In this document: piece after piece, positions 1 to 6,948 of the stretch
Position numbering within the stretch: position 1 is the first letter of the stretch
Layout of the letters: each line of letters begins with the position of its first letter
Source of the DNA: Pseudomonadota bacterium
Lineage (GTDB): Bacteria > Pseudomonadota > Gammaproteobacteria > Burkholderiales > Burkholderiaceae_D
Direction of reading: 5' to 3'
Assembly (NCBI GenBank): GCA_023422955.1
Contig: JAFAGG010000118.1
Span: forward strand, 1 to 24,410
Length of the DNA: 24,410 bases
Notes under the pieces: generated by a model
Told to the model about the DNA's origin: nothing
What the model saw: the letters and a program-made list of their open reading frames with translations, nothing else
Databases searched by the model: none
Translations under genes and position numbers: made by a program

Positions 1-314
1 GCGCAAATCCGCCAGCCCTGCTTGCCGTGCGCGAGGATTTGCGCACGCGACTGGGGTGGGGCCTGGTGTACCAGGTGCAGGGATTGACCGATGAAGAAAA
101 GATCGCCGCGCTCAGTCAGGCGGCGCAAATCCGGGGACTGGCATTGTCAGCCGGCGTGTTACCCTACCTGATTACGCATTTCCGGCGTGACATGCGCTCC
201 CTGTCGGCGATGCTGGATGCGCTGGACCGTTATTCGCTGGAGACCCAGCGACCGATTACCTTGCCCTTGCTGCGCGAACTTTTGCAGCAAGACGATGAAG
301 TAAAAGCACAATGA
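1..314 (+). CDS. hda: Hda, DnaA regulatory inactivator (3' end only)
   Basis: C-terminal part of a DnaA-family AAA+ protein; the 5' end lies outside the window and the frame is open from base 3. Hda works with the DNA-loaded sliding clamp to stimulate ATP hydrolysis by DnaA and so prevent re-initiation of replication. The visible segment holds the Box VII region (REDLRTRLGWGLVY, with the arginine-finger position), then TDEEK, and a sensor II-like RDMRSLSAMLDALDRYS followed by the final helix PITLPLLRELL. The absence of a helix-turn-helix DNA-binding domain IV after sensor II argues for Hda rather than DnaA. Its TGA overlaps the next gene's ATG (ATGA), so translation is probably coupled to the HAD gene. 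Confidence 0.9.
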   Translation, partial: ANPPALLAVREDLRTRLGWGLVYQVQGLTDEEKIAALSQAAQIRGLALSAGVLPYLITHFRRDMRSLSAMLDALDRYSLETQRPITLPLLRELLQQDDEVKAQ

Positions 315-982
315 ATCTGACACTGTTTGACCTCGACCATACACTGCTGCCCCTGGATTCCGACTATGAATGGGGCCAGTTCCTGGCGCGGATCGGCGCG
401 GTGGATGCCACGGCCTTTGCCGCCCGCAATGCCGAATTCTTCCGCCAGTATCAGGCCGGCGCGCTCGATCCCGTCGAGTATCTGGAATTTGCCTTCGGCA
501 CGCTGGCGAGCTTTCCGCGCGCGCAGCTCGATGCCTGGCATGCGCAGTTCATGGCAGAAGTGATCCATCCCGCCATCAAGCCCCGTGCGCAGGAACTGGT
601 GAAACGCCACCAGGATGCCGGCGATCTCGTGATGATTATCACCGCCACCAACCGCTTCGTGACCGCCCCGATTGCCGATGTCTTTGGCGTACAGAACCTG
701 ATTGCGGCCGAACCCGATCTGACCGCAGACGGCAACATCACCGGCAAGGTGGTGGGCACGCCGCCTTTCGGTTCGGGCAAGGTGGTCAATCTGCAAAGCT
801 GGCTTGCCACGTTGGACAAGACGCTGGACAGCTTCGAGCGCAGCACTTTCTACAGCGATTCGCAAAACGATATTCCTCTGTTAAGCCTGGTCACGCATCC
901 TGTTGCGACCAATCCGAATGCCAGACTGACTGCGCATGCGCAGACACAGGGCTGGCCCATCCTCAATCTGTTCGATGATTAA
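311..982 (+). CDS. HAD-superfamily phosphatase, subfamily IB (SerB/HisN-like)
   Basis: A 223-residue cytosolic phosphatase of the haloacid dehalogenase superfamily. All four motifs are visible: motif I FDLDHTLL with nucleophile D7 and acid/base D9, motif II Thr in IITATN (about T111), motif III Lys near K157 (GSGKVV), and motif IV YSDSQNDIPLL with D183 and D187 for Mg2+. The helical cap between motifs I and II fits the subfamily IB/phosphoserine phosphatase type. Relatives are variously annotated as histidinol-phosphatase or unspecified phosphoserine phosphatase-like enzymes; the substrate cannot be read from the sequence. The ATG overlaps the hda stop by 4 nt and the 3' end overlaps pcnB by 8 nt, so it sits inside a coupled operon. 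Confidence 0.88.
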   Translation: MNLTLFDLDHTLLPLDSDYEWGQFLARIGAVDATAFAARNAEFFRQYQAGALDPVEYLEFAFGTLASFPRAQLDAWHAQFMAEVIHPAIKPRAQELVKRHQDAGDLVMIITATNRFVTAPIADVFGVQNLIAAEPDLTADGNITGKVVGTPPFGSGKVVNLQSWLATLDKTLDSFERSTFYSDSQNDIPLLSLVTHPVATNPNARLTAHAQTQGWPILNLFDD

Positions 983-2342
983 AAAGCTGATTCGGCGCAT
1001 TTTCGGCAACAAGCGCAACGCCGCCCCGGCGGTTGAACCCATGACTTATGGGACGGCTGCGCACGGCATCAATCCCAAACTGCTGTCGTCCAACGCGGTT
1101 CGCGTGACGCAAACGCTGCAGGAAGCCGGCTTCACCGCTTTCCTGGTAGGCGGAGCAGTACGCGACCTGGTGCTGGGCATCAAGCCCAAGGATTTCGACG
1201 TCGCCACCAATGCGACGCCCGAGCAGGTCAAGCGCCTGTTCCGGCGCGCTTTCATCATCGGCCGCCGCTTCCAGATCGTGCATGTCATGTTCGGCCAGGA
1301 ATTGATCGAAGTAACCACCTTCCGCGGCAGTTCAGCCGACGGCGCGCCCAAGGATGAACACGGCCGGGTGCTGCGCGACAATACCTTCGGCGAGCAGCAT
1401 GAAGACGCGGTCCGCCGCGATTTCACCATCAATGCCATGTATTACAACCCGGCTTCCCAGGAAGTACTGGATTATCACGGCGGCATGGAAGATGTGCGGG
1501 CGAAAACCCTGCGCATGATAGGCGTGCCGGAAGCCCGCTACCGCGAAGACCCGGTGCGCATGCTGCGCGTGGTGCGCTTCGCCGCCAAGCTCGGTTTCAC
1601 CATCGACACCGCAACGCGCGCGCCGATACCGGTGATGGCGCCGCTGATCGACAATGTGCCGGCTGCGCGCGTATTCGATGAAATGCTGAAGCTGCTGATG
1701 AGCGGCCATGCGCTGGCCTGCCTGCAGCAGTTGCGCTCCGAAGGCTTGCATCACGGTTTGCTGCCGCTGCTCGACGTGGTGCTGGAACAGCCGCTGGGCG
1801 AAAAATTCGTGAAGCTGGCGCTAGCCAATACCGACGAGCGCATCAAACAGGACAAGCCGGTATCGCCCGGTTTCCTGTTCGCTTCACTGCTCTGGCACCA
1901 GGTGCTGGAAAAATGGAAGGCGTATCAGGCGTCCGGCGAATATCCGATTCCCGCCCTGCATCTGGCCGCCGACGATGTGCTGAACGTGCAGACCGAAACG
2001 CTGGCGCTGCAGCGCCGCATCACTTCCGACATGCGCGAGATCTGGGCCATGCAGCCGCGCTTCGAACGGCGCAGCGGCAAGTCGCCGTACAAGCTGCTGG
2101 AACATCCGCGCATGCGCGCCGGCTACGATTTCCTGTTGCTGCGCTGCGCGTCGGGCGAGATCGACAGTGAAATCGGCGAATGGTGGACCGCCTTCATCGC
2201 TGCCGACGGAGTGGAAAGAGAAGCGCTGATTACCAACCACCTGCGTGCGGAGGGCGATGCGCCGGCCAAAAAACGCAAGCGCCGCCGCAGCCGTTCCAAG
2301 ACGGCGGCAACACCTGCGTCGGATAATCAAGGCATCGAATGA
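975..2342 (+). CDS. pcnB: Poly(A) polymerase I
   Basis: A class II nucleotidyltransferase of 455 residues that adds 3' poly(A) tails to RNA, marking it for decay. The catalytic signature is FLVGGAVRDLVLG (GG at 59-60) followed by DFDVATNA with metal-binding D73 and D75. The IIGRRFQIVHV block and RRDFTINAMYY follow, then the RNA-binding head (GVPEARYREDPVRMLRVVRFAAKLGF). The basic C-terminal tail (KKRKRRRSRSK) is typical of PcnB rather than of shorter CCA-adding enzymes. The chosen ATG (MIKKLIRRIFG) overlaps the HAD gene by 8 nt. An in-frame upstream extension of 13 codons exists but lies wholly inside the HAD gene and does not look like the family. The TGA overlaps the folK start. Confidence 0.93.
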   Translation: MIKKLIRRIFGNKRNAAPAVEPMTYGTAAHGINPKLLSSNAVRVTQTLQEAGFTAFLVGGAVRDLVLGIKPKDFDVATNATPEQVKRLFRRAFIIGRRFQIVHVMFGQELIEVTTFRGSSADGAPKDEHGRVLRDNTFGEQHEDAVRRDFTINAMYYNPASQEVLDYHGGMEDVRAKTLRMIGVPEARYREDPVRMLRVVRFAAKLGFTIDTATRAPIPVMAPLIDNVPAARVFDEMLKLLMSGHALACLQQLRSEGLHHGLLPLLDVVLEQPLGEKFVKLALANTDERIKQDKPVSPGFLFASLLWHQVLEKWKAYQASGEYPIPALHLAADDVLNVQTETLALQRRITSDMREIWAMQPRFERRSGKSPYKLLEHPRMRAGYDFLLLRCASGEIDSEIGEWWTAFIAADGVEREALITNHLRAEGDAPAKKRKRRRSRSKTAATPASDNQGIE

Positions 2343-2824
2343 AGATGATGACGGCCTATATCGGCCTGGGCGCCAATCTCGGTGACGCTGCGGCGTCAGT
2401 GCGTAGCGCCCTGAACGAATTGGCCGCCTTGCCGCAGACCCGATTGCAAGGCCAGTCCGACCTGTTTCGCACGGCGCCGGTCGATGCCGGCGGCGATGAT
2501 TACGTGAATGCTGTTGCCCGCATAGAAACTTCGCTCTCCGCGAATGAACTGCTGGCGCAATTGCAAGCGCTGGAACAACAGCATGGAAGGGAAAGGCCGT
2601 ACGCGAATGCGCCGCGTACGCTGGACCTGGATCTGCTGCTGTATGGCGACGAAAGAATAGCGTCCGACCATCTGACGGTGCCGCATCCGCGCATGACGCA
2701 GCGTGCTTTCGTGCTGATCCCGCTGCTGCAGATCGATCCCTTCATTGCCATTCCCGGCAGGGGAGCGGCGCATCAGTTCGTACCGGACGTGGCAGGCCAG
2801 TCCCTACACAAACTGTCCGACTAA
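2339..2824 (+). CDS. folK: 6-hydroxymethyl-7,8-dihydropterin pyrophosphokinase (HPPK)
   Basis: Transfers pyrophosphate from ATP to 6-hydroxymethyl-dihydropterin, the step before dihydropteroate synthase in folate synthesis. At 161 residues it is close to the E. coli enzyme. Visible signatures are the N-terminal YIGLGANLGD, the FRTAPVD loop, GRERPYANAPRTLDLDLLLYG with arginines R84 and R86 and Mg2+-binding D96 and D98, and LTVPHPRMTQRAFVLIPL. The ATG overlaps the pcnB stop (ATGA); two more ATG codons lie 2 and 3 codons downstream, so the exact start could shift slightly. Being next to pcnB is a common proteobacterial arrangement. A 17-nt gap leads to the DUF486 gene. Confidence 0.94.
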   Translation: MKMMTAYIGLGANLGDAAASVRSALNELAALPQTRLQGQSDLFRTAPVDAGGDDYVNAVARIETSLSANELLAQLQALEQQHGRERPYANAPRTLDLDLLLYGDERIASDHLTVPHPRMTQRAFVLIPLLQIDPFIAIPGRGAAHQFVPDVAGQSLHKLSD

Positions 2825-2841
2825 TCGCCCTCGCCTTCGCC

Positions 2842-3189
2842 ATGCAGATTCCCGTCCTCGCGCAAACGACTATTCTCCTGGTGCTGTCGAACATCTTCAT
2901 GACGTTCGCTTGGTATGGCCATCTGAAGAATCTCGCGTCCAAGCCCTGGCTGATCGCGGCGCTGGTGAGCTGGGGCATCGCCTTGTTCGAATACCTGCTG
3001 CAGGTGCCGGCCAACCGCATCGGCTACACGGAAATGAGCCTGGCCCAGTTAAAGATATTGCAGGAAGTGATTACCTTATCCGTGTTCGTGCCGTTCGCGA
3101 TGCTGTACATGAACGAGCCGTTCAAGCTGGATTACGTGTGGGCAGCCTTGTGCCTGCTGGGCGCAGTTTATTTCATATTCAGATCATGA
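2842..3189 (+). CDS. DUF486 / small DMT-like membrane protein
   Basis: A 115-residue very hydrophobic protein with about four predicted membrane segments: roughly residues 5-24 (AQTTILLVLSNIFMTFAWYG), 35-53, a third around 70-90 (LKILQEVITLSVFVPFAMLY) and 95-113 (YVWAALCLLGAVYFIF). The layout and the closing YVWAALCLLGAVYFIFR match the DUF486 family, which is related to drug/metabolite transporters. No substrate is established that I know of. It lies between folK and the deoxynucleoside kinase, and its stop overlaps the next start (ATGA), so it belongs to the operon. Any role linked to folate, nucleosides or pantothenate is only inference from position. Confidence 0.85.
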   Translation: MQIPVLAQTTILLVLSNIFMTFAWYGHLKNLASKPWLIAALVSWGIALFEYLLQVPANRIGYTEMSLAQLKILQEVITLSVFVPFAMLYMNEPFKLDYVWAALCLLGAVYFIFRS

Positions 3190-3827
3190 GCCTGGACAAA
3201 TACCGATACATCGTCGTGGAAGGCCCGATCGGCGTCGGCAAGACGACGCTGGCGCAACGCATCGCCGAAAGTATAGGCGCGCAGACCATGCTGGAGCAGC
3301 CGGAGGAAAATCCTTTCCTCGAACGCTTTTATCGCGACGCCACGCATTACGCACTGCCGGCGCAAATGTTTTTCCTGTTCCAGCGCATGGAGCAGTTGCG
3401 CAAGCTGACGCAGACCGACATGTTCAATGCGCCGGTGGTTTCCGATTTTCTGCTCGACAAGGACCCTATCTTTGCCAGGCTGACTCTCGCCGACGACGAA
3501 CTGAAGCTTTATCAGCAACTCTACGAACACGTGCATCCGCAGGCACCGCTGCCGGACCTGGTGATCTATCTGCAAGCGCCGGCGGAAATCCTGGTCGAGC
3601 GCGTCAGGAAGCGCGGCGTGGCCATGGAAGCCAGCATCTCCTCCGGCTACCTGCATCGCCTGTGTGAAAGTTACAGCCGCTTCTTTTATCATTACGATGG
3701 CGCGCCGCTGCTGATCGTCAATAACGAAAGGCTGAATCCGCTGGAGCGCGAGGAAGATTTCGACCTGCTCATGAGCCGCATCGCCAGCATGCGCGGCAAG
3801 CGGGAATTTTTTAATTTGGGGGAATAA
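3186..3827 (+). CDS. Deoxynucleoside kinase (deoxyadenosine/deoxyguanosine kinase family)
   Basis: A 213-residue P-loop kinase that phosphorylates deoxynucleosides for dNTP salvage. The Walker A motif is EGPIGVGKTT (residues 12-21). The dNK-type features follow: EQPEENPFLERFY, the MFFLFQRMEQL helix, VVSDFLLDKDPIFA, PDLVIYLQAPAEILVERVRKRG and the lid-like YLHRLCESYSRFF with a Tyr-rich end. The start at MSLDKYRY was chosen because it overlaps the DUF486 stop and begins just before the first beta strand; the open frame runs farther upstream but is unrelated to the family. The TAA is 2 nt before panB, and the panB SD-like G run lies in this gene's last codons. Deoxyadenosine, deoxyguanosine or broader specificity cannot be told from sequence alone. 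Confidence 0.88.
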   Translation: MSLDKYRYIVVEGPIGVGKTTLAQRIAESIGAQTMLEQPEENPFLERFYRDATHYALPAQMFFLFQRMEQLRKLTQTDMFNAPVVSDFLLDKDPIFARLTLADDELKLYQQLYEHVHPQAPLPDLVIYLQAPAEILVERVRKRGVAMEASISSGYLHRLCESYSRFFYHYDGAPLLIVNNERLNPLEREEDFDLLMSRIASMRGKREFFNLGE

Positions 3828-3829
3828 AG

Positions 3830-4657
3830 ATGTCCGGCTATCTGCAGGAAAACCAGGCGCAGCGCCGCAAGCCGGTAGCGCTGCCCGCACTCCTGAAAAT
3901 GCGCAACGATGGTGAAAAGATCACCATGCTGACCGCCTATGATGCAAGCTTCGCTGCGCTGATGGATAGGGCCGGCGTGGAAATGATACTGATCGGCGAT
4001 TCGCTGGGCATGGTGTGTCAGGGACAGTCCTCCACGCTGCCGGTCACCATCGGTGAAGTGGCCTATCACACGGCCAGCGTGGCGCGCGGCAATGAAACCG
4101 CTTTTCTTGCGGCCGACATGCCCTTCGGCAGTTATGCCACGCCGGAATCCACGTTCAATAACGCAGTGAAGCTGATGCAGGCCGGCGCGCAGATGGTGAA
4201 GCTGGAAGGCGGCGATTGGCTGTGCGACACGGTGCGCTTTCTGACCGAGCGCGCGATTCCCGTGTGTGCCCACCTGGGCCTGACGCCGCAATCGGTGCAT
4301 CAGTTCGGCGGTTTCAAGGTGCAAGGAAAAACCGAAGCGGCCGCGAACAAGCTGAAATCGGATGCCCTGGCACTGCAACAGGCAGGCGCTACGGTACTGA
4401 TCCTGGAAGCGATTCCCGCGGGACTGGCCAAGGAAGTGACCGAATCACTTGCCATTCCCACCATAGGCATAGGCGCCGGACCGGATTGTGCCGGACAAGT
4501 GCTGGTGATGCACGACATGCTGGGCGTTTTCCCCGGCCACAAGCCGCGCTTCGTGAAAAATTTCATGGAAGGCCAGACCAGCATAGAAGGCGCGGTGCGC
4601 GCTTACATTGCCGCTGTGAAGGATGGCTCCTTCCCGGCGCAGGAGCATTGCTTCTGA
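3830..4657 (+). CDS. panB: 3-methyl-2-oxobutanoate hydroxymethyltransferase (ketopantoate synthase)
   Basis: Uses methylene-tetrahydrofolate to hydroxymethylate 2-oxoisovalerate, the first committed step to pantothenate and CoA. At 275 residues it has the full TIM barrel: ITMLTAYDASFAALMDRAGV, LIGDSLGMV with Mg2+ ligand D57, AADMPFGSY with D96, VKLEGG with E126, VCAHLGLTPQSVHQFGGFKVQGK, and the catalytic glutamate E193 in LILEAIPAGLA. These sit at a constant offset of 12 from the E. coli residues. It is the last gene of the operon, 2 nt after the kinase. No panC follows; next comes a palindrome, a bidirectional terminator and the convergent can gene. Its need for a folate cofactor gives a metabolic link with folK upstream, though co-regulation for that reason is inference. 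Confidence 0.96.
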   Translation: MSGYLQENQAQRRKPVALPALLKMRNDGEKITMLTAYDASFAALMDRAGVEMILIGDSLGMVCQGQSSTLPVTIGEVAYHTASVARGNETAFLAADMPFGSYATPESTFNNAVKLMQAGAQMVKLEGGDWLCDTVRFLTERAIPVCAHLGLTPQSVHQFGGFKVQGKTEAAANKLKSDALALQQAGATVLILEAIPAGLAKEVTESLAIPTIGIGAGPDCAGQVLVMHDMLGVFPGHKPRFVKNFMEGQTSIEGAVRAYIAAVKDGSFPAQEHCF

Positions 4658-4669
4658 TGCCAGAGTCGA

Positions 4670-4689
4670 GCACTTTTACGTAAAAGTGC
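4670..4689. repeat. Perfect 20-bp palindrome after panB
   Basis: GCACTTTTACGTAAAAGTGC is an exact inverted repeat, 10 bp per arm with no spacer, 12 nt after the panB stop. It lacks a T tract and lies upstream of the recognisable terminator, so it is not itself an intrinsic terminator. It could be a 3' mRNA-stabilising hairpin, a protein-binding dyad or one copy of a dispersed intergenic repeat. Confidence 0.7.
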
Positions 4690-4717
4690 AAGGCGCGCGA
4701 TGAGTGCGATGAGCAAG

Positions 4718-4752
4718 AAAAACGGCGCCGTGAAAATCAGGGCGCCGTTTTT
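4718..4752. terminator. Bidirectional intrinsic terminator between panB and can
   Basis: A perfect 12-bp stem (aaaaacggcgcc at 4718-4729 pairing with ggcgccgttttt at 4741-4752) with an 11-nt loop. The A run on the left and T run on the right give a U tract on either strand, so the same hairpin can end panB transcription rightward and can transcription leftward. Its place between convergent genes supports this. Confidence 0.9.
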
Positions 4753-4787
4753 TATTGCTATTGCTTACTATTGCTCACTGTTGCTTA

Positions 4788-5471
4788 TTACGAGTTTTCG
4801 CTTCTTTCATCGGCATAGGACTCTATGCCTTTTTCCAGCCATTCTGCGAGATCACTCTGATCCGCAAGCGTAACGCCCAGATCCCGCAGCAAGCCATCGC
4901 GCAATCCATATACCCAGCTGTGCACCGTCAGTTCCTGCCCGCGTTCCCATGCATCCTGCACGATGGTGGTTTGACAGACGTTGATCGCCTGTTCGATGAC
5001 GTTCAGCTCGCACAGTTTTTCGTGACGCAGATGCTCGACCACTTCGCCCAGATAACGCTCATGGCGCTGCTTGATGTCACGCACATGCCGCAACCAGTTG
5101 TCGGCCAGGCCCACGCGGCGGCCCACCATCGCAGCCAGCACGCCGGAGCAGCCGTAGTGGCCGCAGATAATGATGTGCTTGACGCGCAGTACATCAATCG
5201 CAAATTGCAGAACCGACAGGCAATTCAGGTCGGTATGCACGACCACGTTCGCCACGTTGCGGTGGACGAACACTTCGCCCGGCATCACGCCCAGCAATTC
5301 GTTTGCCGGAACGCGGCTGTCCGAGCATCCTATCCACATGTATTCGGGTGATTGCTGAGCGGCGAGCTTGCGGAAAAATTCCGGATCCTGCGCACTGATC
5401 GCAGCCGCCCATTCGCGGTTCTGCTGAAGCAAGTGATTCAAAGGCTGGTGTTTCTTGGGGGGTGGGGCCAT
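4788..5471 (-). CDS. can: Beta-class carbonic anhydrase
   Basis: A 227-residue zinc enzyme that interconverts CO2 and bicarbonate in the cytosol, supplying bicarbonate for carboxylation reactions. The signature WIGCSDSRVP gives zinc ligand C49 and the D51-R53 pair; HIIICGHYGCSG gives ligands H105 and C108. VFVHRNVANVV and the C-terminal HSWVYGLRDGLLRDLG are also typical. Length and motifs match the Can-type enzymes of proteobacteria. The ATG is preceded by a good SD (AGGAAGG, about 7 nt upstream) with a small hairpin just before it (5488-5506). It is transcribed toward panB and ends at the shared terminator; it is separated from dnaJ by a terminator, so it is probably its own unit. No promoter stood out. 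Confidence 0.95.
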   Translation of the reverse strand: MAPPPKKHQPLNHLLQQNREWAAAISAQDPEFFRKLAAQQSPEYMWIGCSDSRVPANELLGVMPGEVFVHRNVANVVVHTDLNCLSVLQFAIDVLRVKHIIICGHYGCSGVLAAMVGRRVGLADNWLRHVRDIKQRHERYLGEVVEHLRHEKLCELNVIEQAINVCQTTIVQDAWERGQELTVHSWVYGLRDGLLRDLGVTLADQSDLAEWLEKGIESYADERSENS

Positions 5472-5581
5472 CTATTCATCCTTCCTGAGCGCCACTATCA
5501 GGCGCTGTTCAATACAGAAAGAATTTTACTCCTTTGAAGGCCGCCCGTTTTCCCAATTCTGTTTTGTCAGGCACAAAATGC

Positions 5582-5625
5582 ATAAAAGCCGCTGCCTCCC
5601 CATGGAAAAGGGAGGGCAGCGGCTT
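5582..5625 (-). terminator. Intrinsic terminator of the dnaK-dnaJ unit
   Basis: Read on the minus strand, a strong hairpin pairs 5610-5625 with 5586-5600 (15 pairs with a single bulged base, loop of about 9 nt) and is followed by TTTT from the aaaa at 5584-5587. It lies about 90 nt after the dnaJ stop and separates dnaJ from can. Confidence 0.85.
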
Positions 5626-5716
5626 CAAGCGCTGTCAAAACAATTACAAGGAATTCAACTCACGCCGGCCAACAAGACCCGAGCCCAGGCCTGAGCCGGC
5701 CTGCGTGCCATCCAGC

Positions 5717-6847
5717 TTATTCGAAGAACTCCTTGACCTTGTCTTTCCAGGACTTGGTCTGCGGGCTGTGCTTGGAACCGCCCTCTATGGTCAGTTTTTC
5801 CAGTTCCTGCAGCAATTCCTTCTGCCGGTCGGTCAGCCGCACCGGCGTTTCCACCACCACGTGACAGAACAGGTCGCCCGGATAACCGGAACGCACGCCC
5901 TTGATGCCCTTGCCGCGCAGGCGGAAAGTCTTGCCGGTCTGCGTACCTTCCGGAATCGGGAAGGATACCTTGCCGTTCAAGGTGGGGACTTCGATATCGC
6001 CGCCGATGGCTGCCTTGGTAAACGAAATCGGCATTTCGCAATGCAAGTCGTCGCCGTCGCGCTGGAAAACCTCGTGCTGCTTGATATGGATTTCCACATA
6101 CAAGTCGCCCGGCGGGCCGCCGTTCATACCCGGTTCGCCATTGCCGGAAGAGCGGATGCGCATGCCATCGTCGATACCGGCAGGAATCTTCACTTCCAGC
6201 GTCTTGGTGCGCTTGATCTTGCCCATGCCGCTGCAGGTGGTGCAAGGTTCGGGAATGATCTTGCCGGTGCCGTGACACTTGGGGCAGGTTTGCTGGATGC
6301 TGAAGAAACCCTGCTGCATGCGCACCTGGCCATGACCGGCACAGGTCGGGCATGTGGTCGGCGACGTGCCCGGCTTGGCGCCGGAACCGTGACAGCTGCC
6401 GCATTCATCCCACGAGGGCACGCGTATGGTGGTGTCGAAACCGGCCGCCGCCTGCTCCAGCGTGATTTCCAGGTTGTAGCGCAGATCCGCGCCGCGATAG
6501 ACTTGCGGCCCGCCACCTCGGCGCCCACCTGCTGCGCCACCAAAGATGTCGCCGAAGATATCGCCGAACGCATCGGAAAATCCGCCCGCCCCCGCGCCGA
6601 AACCGCCTGCGCCCATATTGGGATCGACGCCGGCATGGCCGTAACGGTCATAGGCATCGCGCTTCTGCGGATCGGACAGCATCTCGTAAGCCTCTTTGGC
6701 TTCCTTGAATTTTTCTTCCGCAGACAGGCTATCCGGATTGCGGTCCGGATGATATTTCATCGCGAGCTTGCGATACGCCTTCTTGAGTTCATCATCAGAC
6801 GCATTCTTTGCTACGCCCAGTATTTCGTAAAAATCGCGCTTCGCCAT
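5717..6847 (-). CDS. dnaJ: Chaperone DnaJ (Hsp40)
   Basis: Co-chaperone that delivers unfolded proteins to DnaK and stimulates its ATPase. At 376 residues it is a full type I Hsp40. The J domain has HPD at 33-35. A Gly/Phe-rich linker spans about residues 79-112. The zinc domain has four CxxCxGxG repeats (C149/C152, C166/C169, C188/C191, C202/C205). Two beta-sandwich substrate-binding domains and a C-terminal dimerisation segment follow. It lies 101 nt downstream of dnaK with a hairpin in the gap, so it is probably read from the dnaK promoters with partial attenuation. The SD is modest (AAGG about 10 nt before the ATG). Confidence 0.98.
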   Translation of the reverse strand: MAKRDFYEILGVAKNASDDELKKAYRKLAMKYHPDRNPDSLSAEEKFKEAKEAYEMLSDPQKRDAYDRYGHAGVDPNMGAGGFGAGAGGFSDAFGDIFGDIFGGAAGGRRGGGPQVYRGADLRYNLEITLEQAAAGFDTTIRVPSWDECGSCHGSGAKPGTSPTTCPTCAGHGQVRMQQGFFSIQQTCPKCHGTGKIIPEPCTTCSGMGKIKRTKTLEVKIPAGIDDGMRIRSSGNGEPGMNGGPPGDLYVEIHIKQHEVFQRDGDDLHCEMPISFTKAAIGGDIEVPTLNGKVSFPIPEGTQTGKTFRLRGKGIKGVRSGYPGDLFCHVVVETPVRLTDRQKELLQELEKLTIEGGSKHSPQTKSWKDKVKEFFE

Positions 6848-6873
6848 ACTTTTGAAACCTTGTTATACATGCG

Positions 6874-6913
6874 AAAACGCCGAGCCGATGGAAAACAAAC
6901 CTTCGGCTCGGCG
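6874..6913 (-). terminator. Hairpin with short U tract between dnaK and dnaJ (possible attenuator)
   Basis: A perfect 11-bp stem, CGCCGAGCCGA at 6878-6888 and its complement at 6903-6913, loop 14 nt. On the minus strand it is followed by TTTTCGC, a short U tract. It lies between dnaK and dnaJ with no promoter seen after it. It may act as a partial terminator or as an RNA-stability element that sets the DnaK:DnaJ ratio; which one is inference. Confidence 0.6.
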
Positions 6914-6948
6914 GTCATCATGGTCCGGGACAGGACACGGCGGATGCC

